Shown: positions 50,657 through 62,265, counted from the stretch's first letter. The stretch is 64,000 bases of DNA from Branchiostoma floridae (GCF_000003815.2 NC_049987.1:14970407-15034406), one strand, 5' to 3'. Numbers and translations are program-made. The notes: generated by a model from the letters alone, not told the origin.

Positions 50657-50681
50657 TTTCTCATCCGTTTGCACAAGCGTA
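50597..50681 (-). CDS. Transporter exon 10: C-terminal tail with PDZ-ligand-like end
   Basis: Phase-2 exon starting right after CTCTTCTCCCCAG. It supplies one base to complete Ser, then TLVQTDEKVVTVPTVEKT and EVLDIVTSV, and stops at TGA (50597-50599). The cytosolic tail is charged and ends T-S-V, which fits the class I PDZ ligand rule (S/T-x-hydrophobic); OCTN-type SLC22 proteins also use C-terminal PDZ ligands. The exon is too short to be called by length alone; the acceptor, phase and stop support it. Confidence 0.75.
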
Positions 50682-53600
50682 CTGGGGAGAAGAGGTACAA
50701 TTTCAGTGATATTCCAGCATCATTACATTTCACAGATAATTTAACAATTAACCAGACATATCAAGGAGGGTATTAAATGAACTTAATCAAATAATATGCA
50801 AATGAGGTTGATTCAAGGAGAATATGTAAATGAGATTACCTTCCAAGGTTCTCAGCTTCCTCCAGTGTGTCGGGTAGAGGAACCCCCAGTGTCTCGGGCA
50901 CAGCCAAGATGGCGACTCCGTCCAGGAAACACATGATGCCGAATATAACCAGGGGAAGAGGCGCCCAGGACTTCCCCATCAGACCAACAAATGGAGCTAG
51001 GATACCGCCAGCACGAGCTAACATTGACACTGTACCGATGCCCATGTTTCTGTATAAAAAGAACGAAAGAAGGCACTAAAAATGTCGTCTAGAACAGCTG
51101 ACCTAATCATGTGTAATACTAGTATATTCACACAAACATGTCATTTCTATGCAATTCATTTACAAAAACATGTCATCCTCCCATTCCAGGCCCTTAGCAT
51201 ATCATGCAATGGACTTGGTGTACAGGTACGGTCTGTCATCCGTCCTTCTGGCCTTGGCCATTGGACAGCCTTCATTCAATCAGATACTCCCCCTCCTGTT
51301 GTTTCAAAGGACGTTACCAGTTAACCACGTTAACTGTAGGCGGCAACGTGATTGGCTGCTGACGGGTGCTGACGTAGCAAAAATGACGGGAAACAGGATC
51401 GTTCCTTTACATGTAAAGAAGTGCCGAGTCTGACAGGAGGGGATGTGAAGTATGGAAAAGAAACACAGTGTGTACCTGACGACAGTTGGGAAGATCTCAG
51501 CAGAGTACAGAGGTAGGATGTCAAACGCTATGCTGACACCAAATCTTCCAACCATGGCTAGGCCTGTGGACACCATCCACAGATCTGGAAAACAACAACA
51601 AGTTTGTAAACAACAACAGCTTAAATAGTTCAAAGTAAAAAGCACAAAATCGTTTCAAACAGTAATGGTTAATGTAACTGGACGAAACCATTCACCTTTA
51701 GGCACACCGGCTGTTGCTCCACAGGAGAGTCCTGCTAAAATGAGGGAAGCAATGACAGGAGGCTTCCGCCCCCACCTGTCCATAGTGGCCCAGGCCACCA
51801 GTATGGCGACGATCTCGGCGCAAGAGCTGAGGATGTAGTTCAGGTACGGATCGCCAGGGAGCTCTGCAGAGCCAAGGCTTAGACCGTAGTAGGCAGCGGT
51901 ACACACAAACCTGGAGCGGAAAAACGTCTGGGTAAGAAACGGAAAGTTGAAAGGAAAAAAAAATATATACTGAAATCCTGTTTGAAAGAAACGTTGTTTG
52001 ACGATTATATACTAGTAATTTGAGTTGTTCTTACCAACTGAAGGCAACGATGAATGTGTTCTTTCTCATGTTGGGTGTGCGCACGAGGTCCAAGACAGTG
52101 TACACTCTCTGAGTCTTCTCGTTAGAGCCAACATCCTGCGAACAAAAACAACAAAAAAGGGACGTTACCAAAAAAATATGGTTAGTCTATAGCCCCTCAC
52201 TTTCAAAGGGGTGAAAGAAGGAGTTTCAATATCAGTTCCATTACTATTTTGTACTATTTATCTTGCAAAGACGTGGGAACAACGGAATAAAATACACCTA
52301 CCTCGTTGGAATGAACATTTTCGTTCATGAGCTCGTAGACCTTTTCTGGAATTTCGACCCCGTTTATTTTGGCCGCTCGGTCGATGACCTCCCTGGCCTC
52401 TTCCGTCCTACCGTTGGCCAGTAGCCATCGAGGTGACTCAAAAGCAATCCTGAAGAAAGAGGAAACGGGGTATCATAAGAACGAACTTTTTGCAAAATAT
52501 TGTCATTTTACATTTCAGCATTATTGTCAATGTCACGGTGTCTAGATGGTCGTTACAATAATACAACTTAAATCATATCATGTCCCTTAAATCATATTTT
52601 TTTTGTAATTATTGGTCAAGTTTAATGCCCGACTCCGTTTCATGTTGTGCTTTTTCTTCATTTTGACATTGAAATCCAATATTGCGTCCACGCGTATATC
52701 CCGGATGGAACACTGTTGCGGACCAATCAGGTAGCGCCTTTCATAGCCAATTCAACACTGCCTCTTGCGATGTAAAAATCTTTCTTATTTGTTGAAGAGG
52801 CTGACCCAGCCTTGTGCTCTCGCGAGACTAGGTCACTCCGTGAACAAGATGTACTGCAAGAGCTCGAACATTTGGAGGTATGTATCTAAAAATGGTCACT
52901 GTTGGAAGAATATTGTAGTAGCCCATTCTTATTTGACTGCTATAATTTGACTGGCATTTTCGGCTTGAAATCAAGGGACTTAAGCTTACCAGTAGTAGGT
53001 CAGGAAGACCGTTACAGGGACAGAAATGGCCAGCTGAAGCTTCATCCAATCACGTGTCAGGTAGGCGATGACGCCCTGCATGATGTACCCTGCCACCAGG
53101 AACAGCGTCCCCACCATACCGAACATCGTGCGCTTTGATTGGCCAATACCTTCCATACCTGTCAACAAAGACCAGCAGGGAACCAATTAGAAACATCCTT
53201 ATTAAAACTATGACATGGAAGAAGAAAAGTGAGTTAGTTGAAGAAATGGTGTGATTCAGATACATGAATTTCATTATGATTAACCGTCTCTTTACTACTT
53301 GATGTTGCTACGAATGGAGATTTCGTTCCAAAGGCAACCTTAGTAGGGAGAGGGTTAATTTGAGTGTTTTTTTTTTTCACTGCACATTTCCTACCACATG
53401 GTTTTATTCTGTATCCAATCCAAACTTCTCAAGAACACAGAGTTTACAGTGACTGGTCCAGCCGGTTGAATCTCTCCACATCTCGCCACTTCTCGTGAGA
53501 GGAATTCTGTGAAAGGCCCTGTCATTCCATCATCATCATCATGTCCACCACTGTAAAGTTGTCAAAGTAGATGCTAAGTCGATCAGGAGACAGACATCAT

Positions 53601-55004
53601 TCTCTCTTGACGTTGAGCCCTTAACATTCAGCAACGTCTTTCCTAAATATTGAAAAAAATAGAAATAGAGAAAATTGATTGTGTGTTCATTCAAACGATC
53701 ATTGCAAAGCGTATACTAGTTTTTAACGTAAAGGGGGCCTGCATGTACTATTGTTGACATCATAGTAAAGTCGTTTTAAATTCAAGTAATACGTAGTGAG
53801 ACTGTCGAATTTAACGTAACACGCTACCTCCATGCAGGCCCCCATTATAGAATCCCGTTGATTGGTCTTACACTGTAGAAAAATGGTCACTGTCATTCAT
53901 GAATTACATATATTGTCCTTGATCACACGAATGTTAAACTTTGAGTTTGAATTTTACACTTCAGACATTTTACCTGAAAAGTACTCAATGTAAAACTAGG
54001 TTAGTGTGTCCTGAATCAATTCGTTATCTTTTTGGTAAATAAGATATTGTTACAGCCGAAGTACACATAGAAGGGCTACGTCATACAAGCCCCTCTCTGA
54101 TAGCTTAGATAAAAACAGGGTGACGTAGCAGTTCTATGTGTATCCAGTGCAAACGATTGGCCAATTGGAATTCGTTATGTAGTCGGTGCCAACACATAAC
54201 CTACAAAAACGTAGAAGGCACTGTTAGAACATAACAACATTTCAGCATGCAAAACCTTATCTACGAGGCCTATCTCCTGGATTTGAACTTGATGTATTGT
54301 CTAAAAACGCCTCCGCCCACGAGACGTCACCAAAAAATACAATGACGGATAGTTCTCTGACATTTTCATACATAAGATTCTGCTGACTAAACTGCGTTTC
54401 AATTTGGAACATTCCATGTCACCGGTTGATATTCTCCCACTCAATCTTCAAGGTTTGTTCAACCTTTTTTTCATGGTGACGACATGACTTACCTAACACA
54501 AAGGTGACATAGTAAAGGCCGACGCCGAACGCCCCGATGAAGAACCGAAGAACCACGAAGATGACGTAGTGGGAGGCGAAGGCTGTCGACACTCCGGCTA
54601 TCAGCAAGAGGACAAGGCATCCAAATAGTGTTGGTCTCCTCCCGAACCTTGGTGAGAGAATCATGATATAAACGTTTAGACACATTAAAGAGCAGTAATC
54701 TTTAAACAAATATGGTCACAAAATACAAGATGAAACGGACATTTAAAAAGCTTCTGCTCTTGAGGCGTCGCCAAAAATAAAAATTCGTACCTGTCAGACA
54801 GTGCTCCTGAGACTATTGCTCCAAAGCTGACGCCCAACATGTAGATAGCTTGTGCAAGCTCCCTGAGCCAGGCACGGTCGCACACCAAGTCAAACTGCGA
54901 AAGAAAAGGGGACATATTGAGACACAAATCAAGTCTTATGTCCCTGAAATACGATTGAGAAAGAAATCTACATCAAGTGAAGAGAGATAGAGAGAGGAAG
55001 AGTG

Positions 55005-55094
<90 letters not shown>

Positions 55095-55183
55095 AGAGAG
55101 AGAGAAAGAGAGAGGGTAAGAGAGAGAGTAAGAGAGAGAGTAAGAGAGAGAGAGAGTAAGAGAGAGAGAGAGTAAGAGAGAGA

Positions 55184-55215
<32 letters not shown>

Positions 55216-58200
55216 GTGAGGGAGAGAGAGAGTAAGAGAGAGAGAGAGAGAAAGAGAAAGGGAGGAGGAGAGCAGGTAACGGTATATCAAAAATGACACC
55301 GGACTATTTTACATCTAATGGGCGACAGGGAGTCCACTGAATATTTCTATATTCTGGTCACGTCTTTGCGAAACTGTCTACATATCAAATGTCGCAAGGG
55401 GGCACTAGATATAAGTGTATCTCGATCGGAAATTTCACATTGATGCATTACTCCGACAAAGTAAAACGGCTACGTAGACAGCTGTTTTTAGCAGTGAGGT
55501 ACTCCCTTGCCATTCTGACTGAAACGTTAGATTGATGAAAGTTTGTAACTGAAGAAATTAGCAGGCAATGTTTGATAGCCGCGCGCCAGGTCGGAGGTAC
55601 ATGTATTCTGTCTTCTGAGTTGTGCGGTTGACCGTTGTCAAAGCGAAAGTGCCTCTTGCGGTGCGTGGCTAAATGCAATGCATTTTGTAATTTGTAATTG
55701 TACAGGTTGTTGAATTTTTTTTTGTGATGAAGGATAAATATGTTCAACAAAGAATGAATAAAATCAATATATTTCAAGTAGGTTCGTACTAACACGCGCC
55801 CATGTACATGTAAGACACATATCTTTGCATTATTTTCAATGCAATACTTACAATAACTCATCAATGAGAACGAAACACTGGGCTTCTGTTTGCTTTGTCC
55901 ATTGTGTCGCGACAAGCGTCAATCGTCCAAGCAAGGGACCGTCAAATTGTCCGTTTCTATCTATCAGTATTTCATTCTGTTGCCATCATTCTGTCTTCAG
56001 AGACAATGGAGTGGGCAAACAGTCACGTGCTAACGTGAGTTCGGCAACCTGTTTGACTGGCCCGCACATAACTTTTTAAGGTGAAGGAGGGGAGTGTATA
56101 TGTATTTTGTACACAGGAAAAGTATGGCATTCAGGTTGCCAAGAGATTTAACCCTCTGAGCGCTAAGTACCAGTTATTTGAAACAAGAAGGCGTCCTGGT
56201 TCGCGAAGAGAATGAACTCACGCCGTAGCTAACACAACCCGCCGTGCGTGCAAATACGTGCTGTCTACGTGCCAAAACGTGGGCAATCTTTTGGGATCCG
56301 TAAGTGGTATGTACCGCCTCCGTACGAACTCGTAGGGAATCCGACGGATTTTGGAGCACGCAGACCCGCCGCTGAACTTTTCGTGCAGGCAAAACTTTTT
56401 GTGCCATCGGGCTGCGGATTCGCCCCCCGTACGTACCAGTACGGGCGACGCGCCTGCCATGTACGTTTTCAGAAATACGTGACGGACGTGGCCTCCCAAA
56501 AAAACGTACGGACAAATTGCACGTACGGCGGGTTGTGCCCTTAGCTTAAGTCAAATAGCATGGTCCGTAAGTAAACGTCAAAGCAAACACACGTTGTTGA
56601 CGCAACCTGTAAGTAGGCCAAGGACTCAAAGTCTCTGTTTGCACAGCAACTATTGTCGGATTTTGTCGGATCAGAGTCAGGTCGAACGGGTACTAAGTAT
56701 AAAAGACGTCTGAAAAAAAGAACGCCTAACTAGCTTTGCCAAACCAAGGACGTTATATAGCGTCCTTGGCCAAACTGACTTTTAAGATCTTTTAAGTGAT
56801 ACTACCAAGGCCAAACTGATTTCACTATTTGGGTGACATCATTAGGGCACCACAAAGGTGATGCAAGCTTACGAAGAAAAAAAGGCGGACAAAAACAAAG
56901 TTGGACTTCAATATGGAATCGAAGTGGTCATTGAAGCTGACCAAATGACTGTATGTAGAAAGGGGTAGAATGGTAACTACCTGCTTCTTTGGAAATACCG
57001 CGCTATGAGAGTTCAATTTGCGACATATATCTGCTTATTTTGCAATGTCTTTGTACGATTTACAGAATGGTAGGAAACTCTTTTTGGAAGTGTGTTTCGC
57101 GACACTCCTCTGACAGCTTTTGATACTACATGTATCTTATGCTACCGTAGGATCTGCTTGAAAATTAGACGAAAACTGATGCACGTGTGAATGTAATCTA
57201 TATAAACTAATAAAGAAGTCAGTGTGGGCTATTTTGTAAATGCCTCTACTGTCGAAACAAAAGAATCGCACATCGCTTGCAAGACTTCATGCACAGAAGC
57301 TTGTCTAGGAGGCGCGGTGTTAAATTGTAAGATAGCTCAAGTGATCGATTTTGACGTTTTAACCTGCCTTGTCATAATACAGGCACCTGCTGGCCAATAC
57401 CGGTTAGAACTGGAACAAACCGGTGCAATGTGGGCATTACAGTTGGAGACAATGAGGTCGAAAACTATTAGAAATGGAGGGAAGAATGTTCAGTTTTTGT
57501 TTACCTTTCTCGCTCCTTGCAAGGAAAGGTGAATAAGATTCTTGCCACATATCTTTGTTTAAACAAGATGTTTTGGAAAGTGAAAAGGATTTTTATAACG
57601 TTGGAGAAAAAATGGTTTGTGATGTAGCGTTACTCATTTTTTATGTACAGGTATGGCCTTTGTGCATTATTAATAAGGCGAAAAGCGAAACGATGAAATA
57701 ATGAGACAACACAGACGAGATAATTTTATTTGTGGGATGTTAAACTGTGTTTCTGACTACGTTAGGCTGGAAACACAACACTTAACTCCATGTAAAAGCG
57801 ATAAAAATGATATAGTTTCGTTTTTTATGGCCACTTAAATGATAAAAATTGAACATCTCGTCTGACAGCCGCTTTCAATCTTTTTCTCAACATCGATCCA
57901 GACTTGACACAAGTGATTTTGTATACCAAAGGCGAATCCACAGCCCGATGGCACACAAAGTTTTACTTGCACGTAAAGTTCTACGGCGTGTCTGCGTGCT
58001 CCATCCAAAGTCCGCCGGATTCCCTACGAGTTCGTACGGAGGCGGTACATACCACTTACGGATCCCAAAAGATTGCCCACGTTTTGGCACGTAGACAGCA
58101 CGTATTTGCACGTACGGCGGGTTGTGCCCTTAGCTTAAGCAAGGAGGTTTTCAACCTCCTCCTTGGCTTAAGGAAGTTAAGGAAAATCTATACTACGAAT

Positions 58201-60506
58201 AGGCGTGAAAGGTTTACATTTTTCTTTTTCGACACAACTGAAATGATTCACAAATAATCTTGGATAAGTTTGTTTCCGGATGAAAGACCCTTGTTTCAAT
58301 CAAGGCGGTAAATTGAAACCTCCTTGCTAAAACATAGATTTATGTAAAACATAATCCCGAAGCAAACGCTATGGACAAATGCGCATACCGTACGCCTCAT
58401 TGTCTTTTTATCAATTGCAATCAATTAGCTTTCAAGGGATTTCCATCGTACAACCAAGGTCCCTCTTTAACTTCCTTGGTGCAAATACAAGCTACGCCCG
58501 CAACAACTAATGAAGATGGTAAAATTTTTGATTGCCCCCCTCCCTCCATTCAATTTTTTGAACGCCAGCTGTGCATTTGCATGGGGATAAATCTAAAACG
58601 GCTTAGCCCATGTTCTAGCTGAACATGGAACAATGGGAGGATCTTCTTTCGTAACTGTCAGTCCGGCTCCGACCTTTTTTTAAGTGTTTTTATCTAACTC
58701 CTCTGCCGGCTAAACTTCTTCCCCAGCTTATGATACTATCTTACGCCACCGCAAGATCTGCTTGGAGATTATTTTCATCGGCCGCGAGACGTAAAAACGG
58801 CACGAAACAGAAATAACGCCTCAAACAAGTCAAAAACAGTCGGATCCGAACCTCTACTTTGAGAGTACGTAACATCTCCTATTGTCTCCTATGATTTTGC
58901 GCTTCGAAATTACCTGCTTGGAGTTGGAGGTGTTGCTATCGCGTGTGTCTATAAATAGAATCCGGCCCTTCGGGAATATGAACATTACCATTGTTGAATT
59001 ATGTAATTTCAGAACAGCTGGGCATGCTTCATGCGAAACAAAAGAAATTTAACGGGACCCTGCGAACTAGACTTGCCGGCTTTAGTCACAGATAATGCCC
59101 TTGGTCAAAGTTTGGGATCTTGTTGTCAGAATCTGAAATATTTTGGCTTTTTGTCCTGTTGCCTGTATCGACCCAAAGCCCAAACTATGCAATCGGCAAA
59201 CCAAGGTCAAGCAGATGTAAAAAGGCGGCTCAACCAGTGTTTTACGCTTGTGTTAACATTTGCTTGAACATTCGCGCGTCTATATTCGTGCTATTGGATA
59301 TACAAATCTTTACAGAGTAAACCTAATCGAGGACAAAATGTCATGACCTGGTCTCAGTACTACTTTCATTTATGTTCAAATACTAGGGTAAATACAAAAA
59401 CCAATGTCAGTGGAAGGAGAATAGCCTGGGTGACATAATATTTAACAGCATCTCTCTTCAGAATCCAAACCCAAAACACATCATGCGATTTGGGTTACAA
59501 TACTAGATTCATGTTTAAAAGAAGCCCCGATCCTTTCCAAGCGGTTAGTAGGACAAGTAATACGATAGTACCCAGACACACTCCTAGGCTGGCCAAAGTC
59601 CCTTGCCAGCTTTTGACACTATCTTATGCTACCGTAGGATCTGTTTGGAGATTATACCCAGGCTACCTTGAAAGGTTTTAAAATGACTGTTTAGTACCAA
59701 GGCACAAGGTTTTGCTAAGGTTGTGGACTTTTAGTATCAAGGATGTTGACCTACATATCTGTATGTAGAAGAAAGATGTTTTAAGACGAGCACACAAAGA
59801 AAAACGCCACAATACATGATAAATCAGCGCCTTCTGTGACTGATGCTGGATTCGCCGGTGCGGCTACAACAAATATTGTCCTATGATTTGAATGGATTCT
59901 GACTGTTTTTATCAGTACGTATATTTGCGTTTCCATTCGAAACTGGATACGCAACTGTCCTAGTTTATGGGACCACCGTAGTATTTTGGGGTCAACCTCT
60001 TGGGTCAACTAGCTCAGTCTTTTAAAATAAAACCATGGGTCAACCATACGAACCAGGAAATAAACTTGATGTTGCCTTACCTCCGTTACCACACTGCTAC
60101 TGTAGAGTCGCTTGTCATATACCCAGCCGTCGGTACATTGCAGCTTGCTTCTGTTGCGAGCTTCTAGCGAGTCCCAACCGCCCGCTGTGACATTGTCGTT
60201 GTATCTCTCGCATTTGCTGTGCGTCCATTCTCCGTTAGCGTCCAATTCTAGCGGGATGCTGTCGTTGAGGGTGTGCATATAGTCCAGCCAAGTCGGTGAG
60301 AGGTCGCCGGGGGGAGTCAAGTGTGGCGCGGCGGAGTCCGAAACGCCGGGCACCCGACAATGGTGCTCTGGTACCGCGCCGAGGAAAGCCATTGCCATCG
60401 TCTGCATGCCCACGGGCATAGCAAGAGCCGCCAAACAGAATATAGTCAGCTTCTGATACCTTCCGTACTCGCCGAGATAGTCTGAAAGAATCGTATCGTA
60501 GTCCAT
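50597..60506 (-). CDS. SLC22-family (organic ion) transporter, ten exons, one frame break
   Basis: Twelve-helix major-facilitator transporter of the plasma membrane. Coding exons (high to low): 60081-60506, 54791-54894, 54493-54647, 52990-53158, 52302-52450, 52035-52135, 51696-51910, 51476-51584, 50840-51049, 50597-50681. The ATG at 60504-60506 (A at -3) opens MDYDTILSDYLGEYGRYQK, the SLC22 N-terminus. A loop with NDS, NVT and NRS glycosylation sites leads to FDLVCDRAWL, then GALSDRFGRRP (MFS motif), ESPRWLL, DRWGRKP, and YSAEIFPTVVRNMGIGT. The last exon has a strong acceptor (CTCTTCTCCCCAG) and ends in ...DIVTSV. Total about 573 residues, normal for SLC22. Exon 4 ends in phase 2 but exon 5 needs phase 1: one surplus base. 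Arg occupies the TM11 place of the Asp typical of mammalian OCTs, so OCTN/OAT/Orct-like is more likely; the substrate is unknown. Confidence 0.9.
50840..54894 (-). CDS. Transporter exons 2-9: TM2 to TM12
   Basis: Exons 54791-54894 (AIYMLGVSFGAIVSGALSDR), 54493-54647 (FGRRPTLFGCLVLLL, TM3-4), 52990-53158 (EGIGQSKRTMFGM, TM5-6, ending LTYYW), 52302-52450 (FESPRWLLANGRTEEARE, cytosolic loop), 52035-52135 (VLDLVRTPNMRKNTFIVAFS), 51696-51910 (YYGLSLGS..., TM7-8, DRWGRKP), 51476-51584 (TM9-10) and 50840-51049 (MGIGTVSMLARAGGILAPFV, TM11-12, PETLGVPLPDTLEEAENLG). All junctions but exon 4/5 are in frame. Reading past the exon 9 donor gives an immediate TAA, so an unspliced form would end LGR. Confidence 0.88.
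53730..53846. mobile_element. Small TIR element, about 117 bp
   Basis: aagggggcctgcatg (53730-53744) is the inverse of catgcaggccccca (53831-53844). The interior is A/T-rich with no reading frame. In transporter intron 3. Confidence 0.5.
54062..54142. mobile_element. Small hairpin element, about 80 bp
   Basis: tacacatagaagggctacgt (54062-) is the inverse of acgtagcagttctatgtgta (-54142) with two mismatches. Loop of about 38 bases. In transporter intron 3. Confidence 0.55.
55005..55265. repeat. Compound (TG)n(AG)n microsatellite
   Basis: A pure TG run (55011-55040) joins about 220 bases of nearly pure AG with a few AAG and TG interruptions. In transporter intron 1. Reading frames across it are artefacts. 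Confidence 0.95.
56228..56549. mobile_element. MITE family A, copy 2 (longest)
   Basis: Left end gctaacacaacccgccgt and right end ggcgggttgtgcccttagct are inverse; a TTAA follows on the right. The interior is in the opposite orientation to copies 1 and 3. At about 320 bases it is the most complete copy. In transporter intron 1. Confidence 0.75.
57931..58139. mobile_element. MITE family A, copy 3, left end missing
   Basis: Shares ggcggtacataccacttacg, gggatcc core and the right terminus gggttgtgcccttagcttaa with the other copies. It begins abruptly at ggcgaatccacagcccg, lacking about 140 bases present in copy 2. In transporter intron 1. Confidence 0.72.
60081..60506 (-). CDS. Transporter exon 1: N-terminus, TM1 and extracellular loop
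   Basis: 142 codons in phase 0. Residues 1-19 are the conserved cytosolic N-terminus (GEYGRYQK). TM1 follows (KLTIFCLAALAMPVGMQTMA), then the large first loop with cysteines in EHHC, SKCERY and QCTDG and three N-x-S/T sites. The exon ends SSVVTE at a GTAAGG donor; exon 2 then supplies FDLVCD, recreating the SLC22 TEFDLVC signature. The frame is open further upstream to a non-ATG codon, so the first in-frame ATG was taken. Confidence 0.9.
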
Positions 60507-60822
60507 GTTTGGTATTTTTGTCCCGAACTGTTCGGTTTTAACACAGGCGCGGGTTGAAACCTTTGTTGAAATGGAGAACGCTGGGCTATAATTTGAGAGC
60601 TGGCCCGAATCAGCTGACTGCCAATACAAAGGGATCGGGTATTCTTTATCTGGGTTCCTCGAGTCCGGTTTGCACCGGTTTTTGCAGAAGTGACGCAATA
60701 CCGCTATGTCACGTGACGCAGGGTAATTCCTCGATATTTACAATGACACCCGACGAGTCCATTGCGAAAAGTAGGGGTGCATAAACGGAGCGAGAAAGTA
60801 CGCTAACAAAAGTAACATGAAA

Positions 60823-60842
60823 CAAGGAGGTTAACCTCCTTG
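60823..60842. repeat. Short perfect palindrome, representative of a dispersed set
   Basis: caaggaggttaacctccttg is perfectly self-complementary. Related palindromes lie at 2284-2305, 40666-40686, 46475-46510, 56744-56769, 58140-58166 and 58301-58326, with changed centres. Confidence 0.7.
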
Positions 60843-60933
60843 CATGAAATAGATGATAAACAAAAATTCAGATTTTGATAGTTATCTTCTTTTCATAACT
60901 GGGCGGCGAAACACAATAGAGCATTTTGATAAT

Positions 60934-61340
60934 AATAATAATGTTTATTGCAAATTCATGCCCGAGGGCTAATTGTATACAGGGTAAAGTAGTAGTGGTA
61001 TACAGAAAGTTTGATAAACATACCTAACAAAGAAGGGAAATGATAATCATACATAAATACAAAGGGAATAACGTCTAAACTAAATCAATTTCTACTTAAG
61101 CTATTTGATAACAGTTAGTTTTCACTGTCAGTAATTGACAAAAATACTAACAGATTATATTTATAAGACGGGCAGATTGTAGAGAAATCTTTTTCGTTAA
61201 TTAACGTGAGGCTTATTGCACTATATATGCGAGACGTTAGAATTTTGTTTGCAATAGGTGTGGCCAACTTAACAGACCATGCAGAGTTTCGGTTCCGGTA
61301 AATTCTTTCTGACGTGGCAGTTCTGAAACCTTTACACACT
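60934..61340 (-). mobile_element. Second non-LTR retrotransposon 3' end, degenerate
   Basis: The plus strand shows an (ATA/AAT) microsatellite tail, then tgtttattgcaaattcatgc and ccgagggctaattg. This matches the tail at 63531 (gcaaat-catgcccg-aggct-attg). Orientation is the same. The 61115-61339 stretch is open on the minus strand (SERIYRNRNSAWSVKLATPI) and may be a decayed end of the element's ORF. Confidence 0.5.
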
Positions 61341-62029
61341 ACATAGTTACGAATAATTCAGTGAGGTCTACACCTTGCCTAGACTGGGGACAACAGATAT
61401 CTCTTCTTGCTTTTATCAAGAAACCGATCTCGGTAAGTATAGGTGAACTTTTTCGTTTCTATTCATAACGTTTGCAGGATGTGCTGAGAGCTATCATGCA
61501 TGTTATGTTGTTATTTCTCGCATTTGCGTGCTTGTAGTTAGAAAAAAACTATGGCATGCTAGTGACCGCCTCTGCATAAGGACCACCGGCTGGCCATTGT
61601 GGCTGCTAGCTGTTTGATGGTCCCTTAGATTACTAATCCCTACTGACCAAAGGAATATGAATCCTGTCCATAATGAACACCTGTCTATTATGAAGATAGT
61701 TCTGGCTGTATACATTTTGTATGTGCCTCGGTTTCATGCATATAAATGTTGTTCCGAAGTACGACTTACATATTGCATGCCTACCCACTAGCGATATGAC
61801 ATAATGCGGTGGTATAAGTAGAATGAAAACAGTCAAGTAAGTGATTCTTGTTACAGAATACTGCTATGTATATACATACACTGTTCGAGTGCCCTTTTGA
61901 TGGGTATACTGTTAATGAAACCTATATCTGACACGTACGATACGACAATGTTGTGAAAGTTTCACTTCCGCTTTTCAGTCCCGCCGATGACCTTTATAAT
62001 TAGACTGCGATTCAGGCTATCTGTTTGTC

Positions 62030-62040
62030 AGTGTGTAAAT

Positions 62041-62094
<54 letters not shown>

Positions 62095-62229
62095 GTGTCA
62101 CGGTGTGTGTCACGGTGTGTGTGTGTGTTTGTATGTGTGATACAGTGTCAGTACGGTGTGTGTGTTTGTATGTCACGTCTGTATTTGTATGTGTGAGTGT
62201 TTGTATGTGTGTGTGTTTATGTGTGTGTT

Positions 62230-62262
<33 letters not shown>

Positions 62263-62265
62263 AAT
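62030..62265. repeat. (TG)n microsatellite
   Basis: TG tract broken by TA, TT and tcacggtgtgtg units, upstream of the unrecognised plus-strand gene. Confidence 0.9.

Noticed and set aside
54973-55299. Leu-Ser-rich and Arg-Glu-rich frames
   Set aside because: Translation of the TG/AG microsatellite.
56174-56515. Frames of about 100 codons on both strands
   Set aside because: They lie inside MITE copy 2, and the same peptides recur in copy 3; the element is non-coding.
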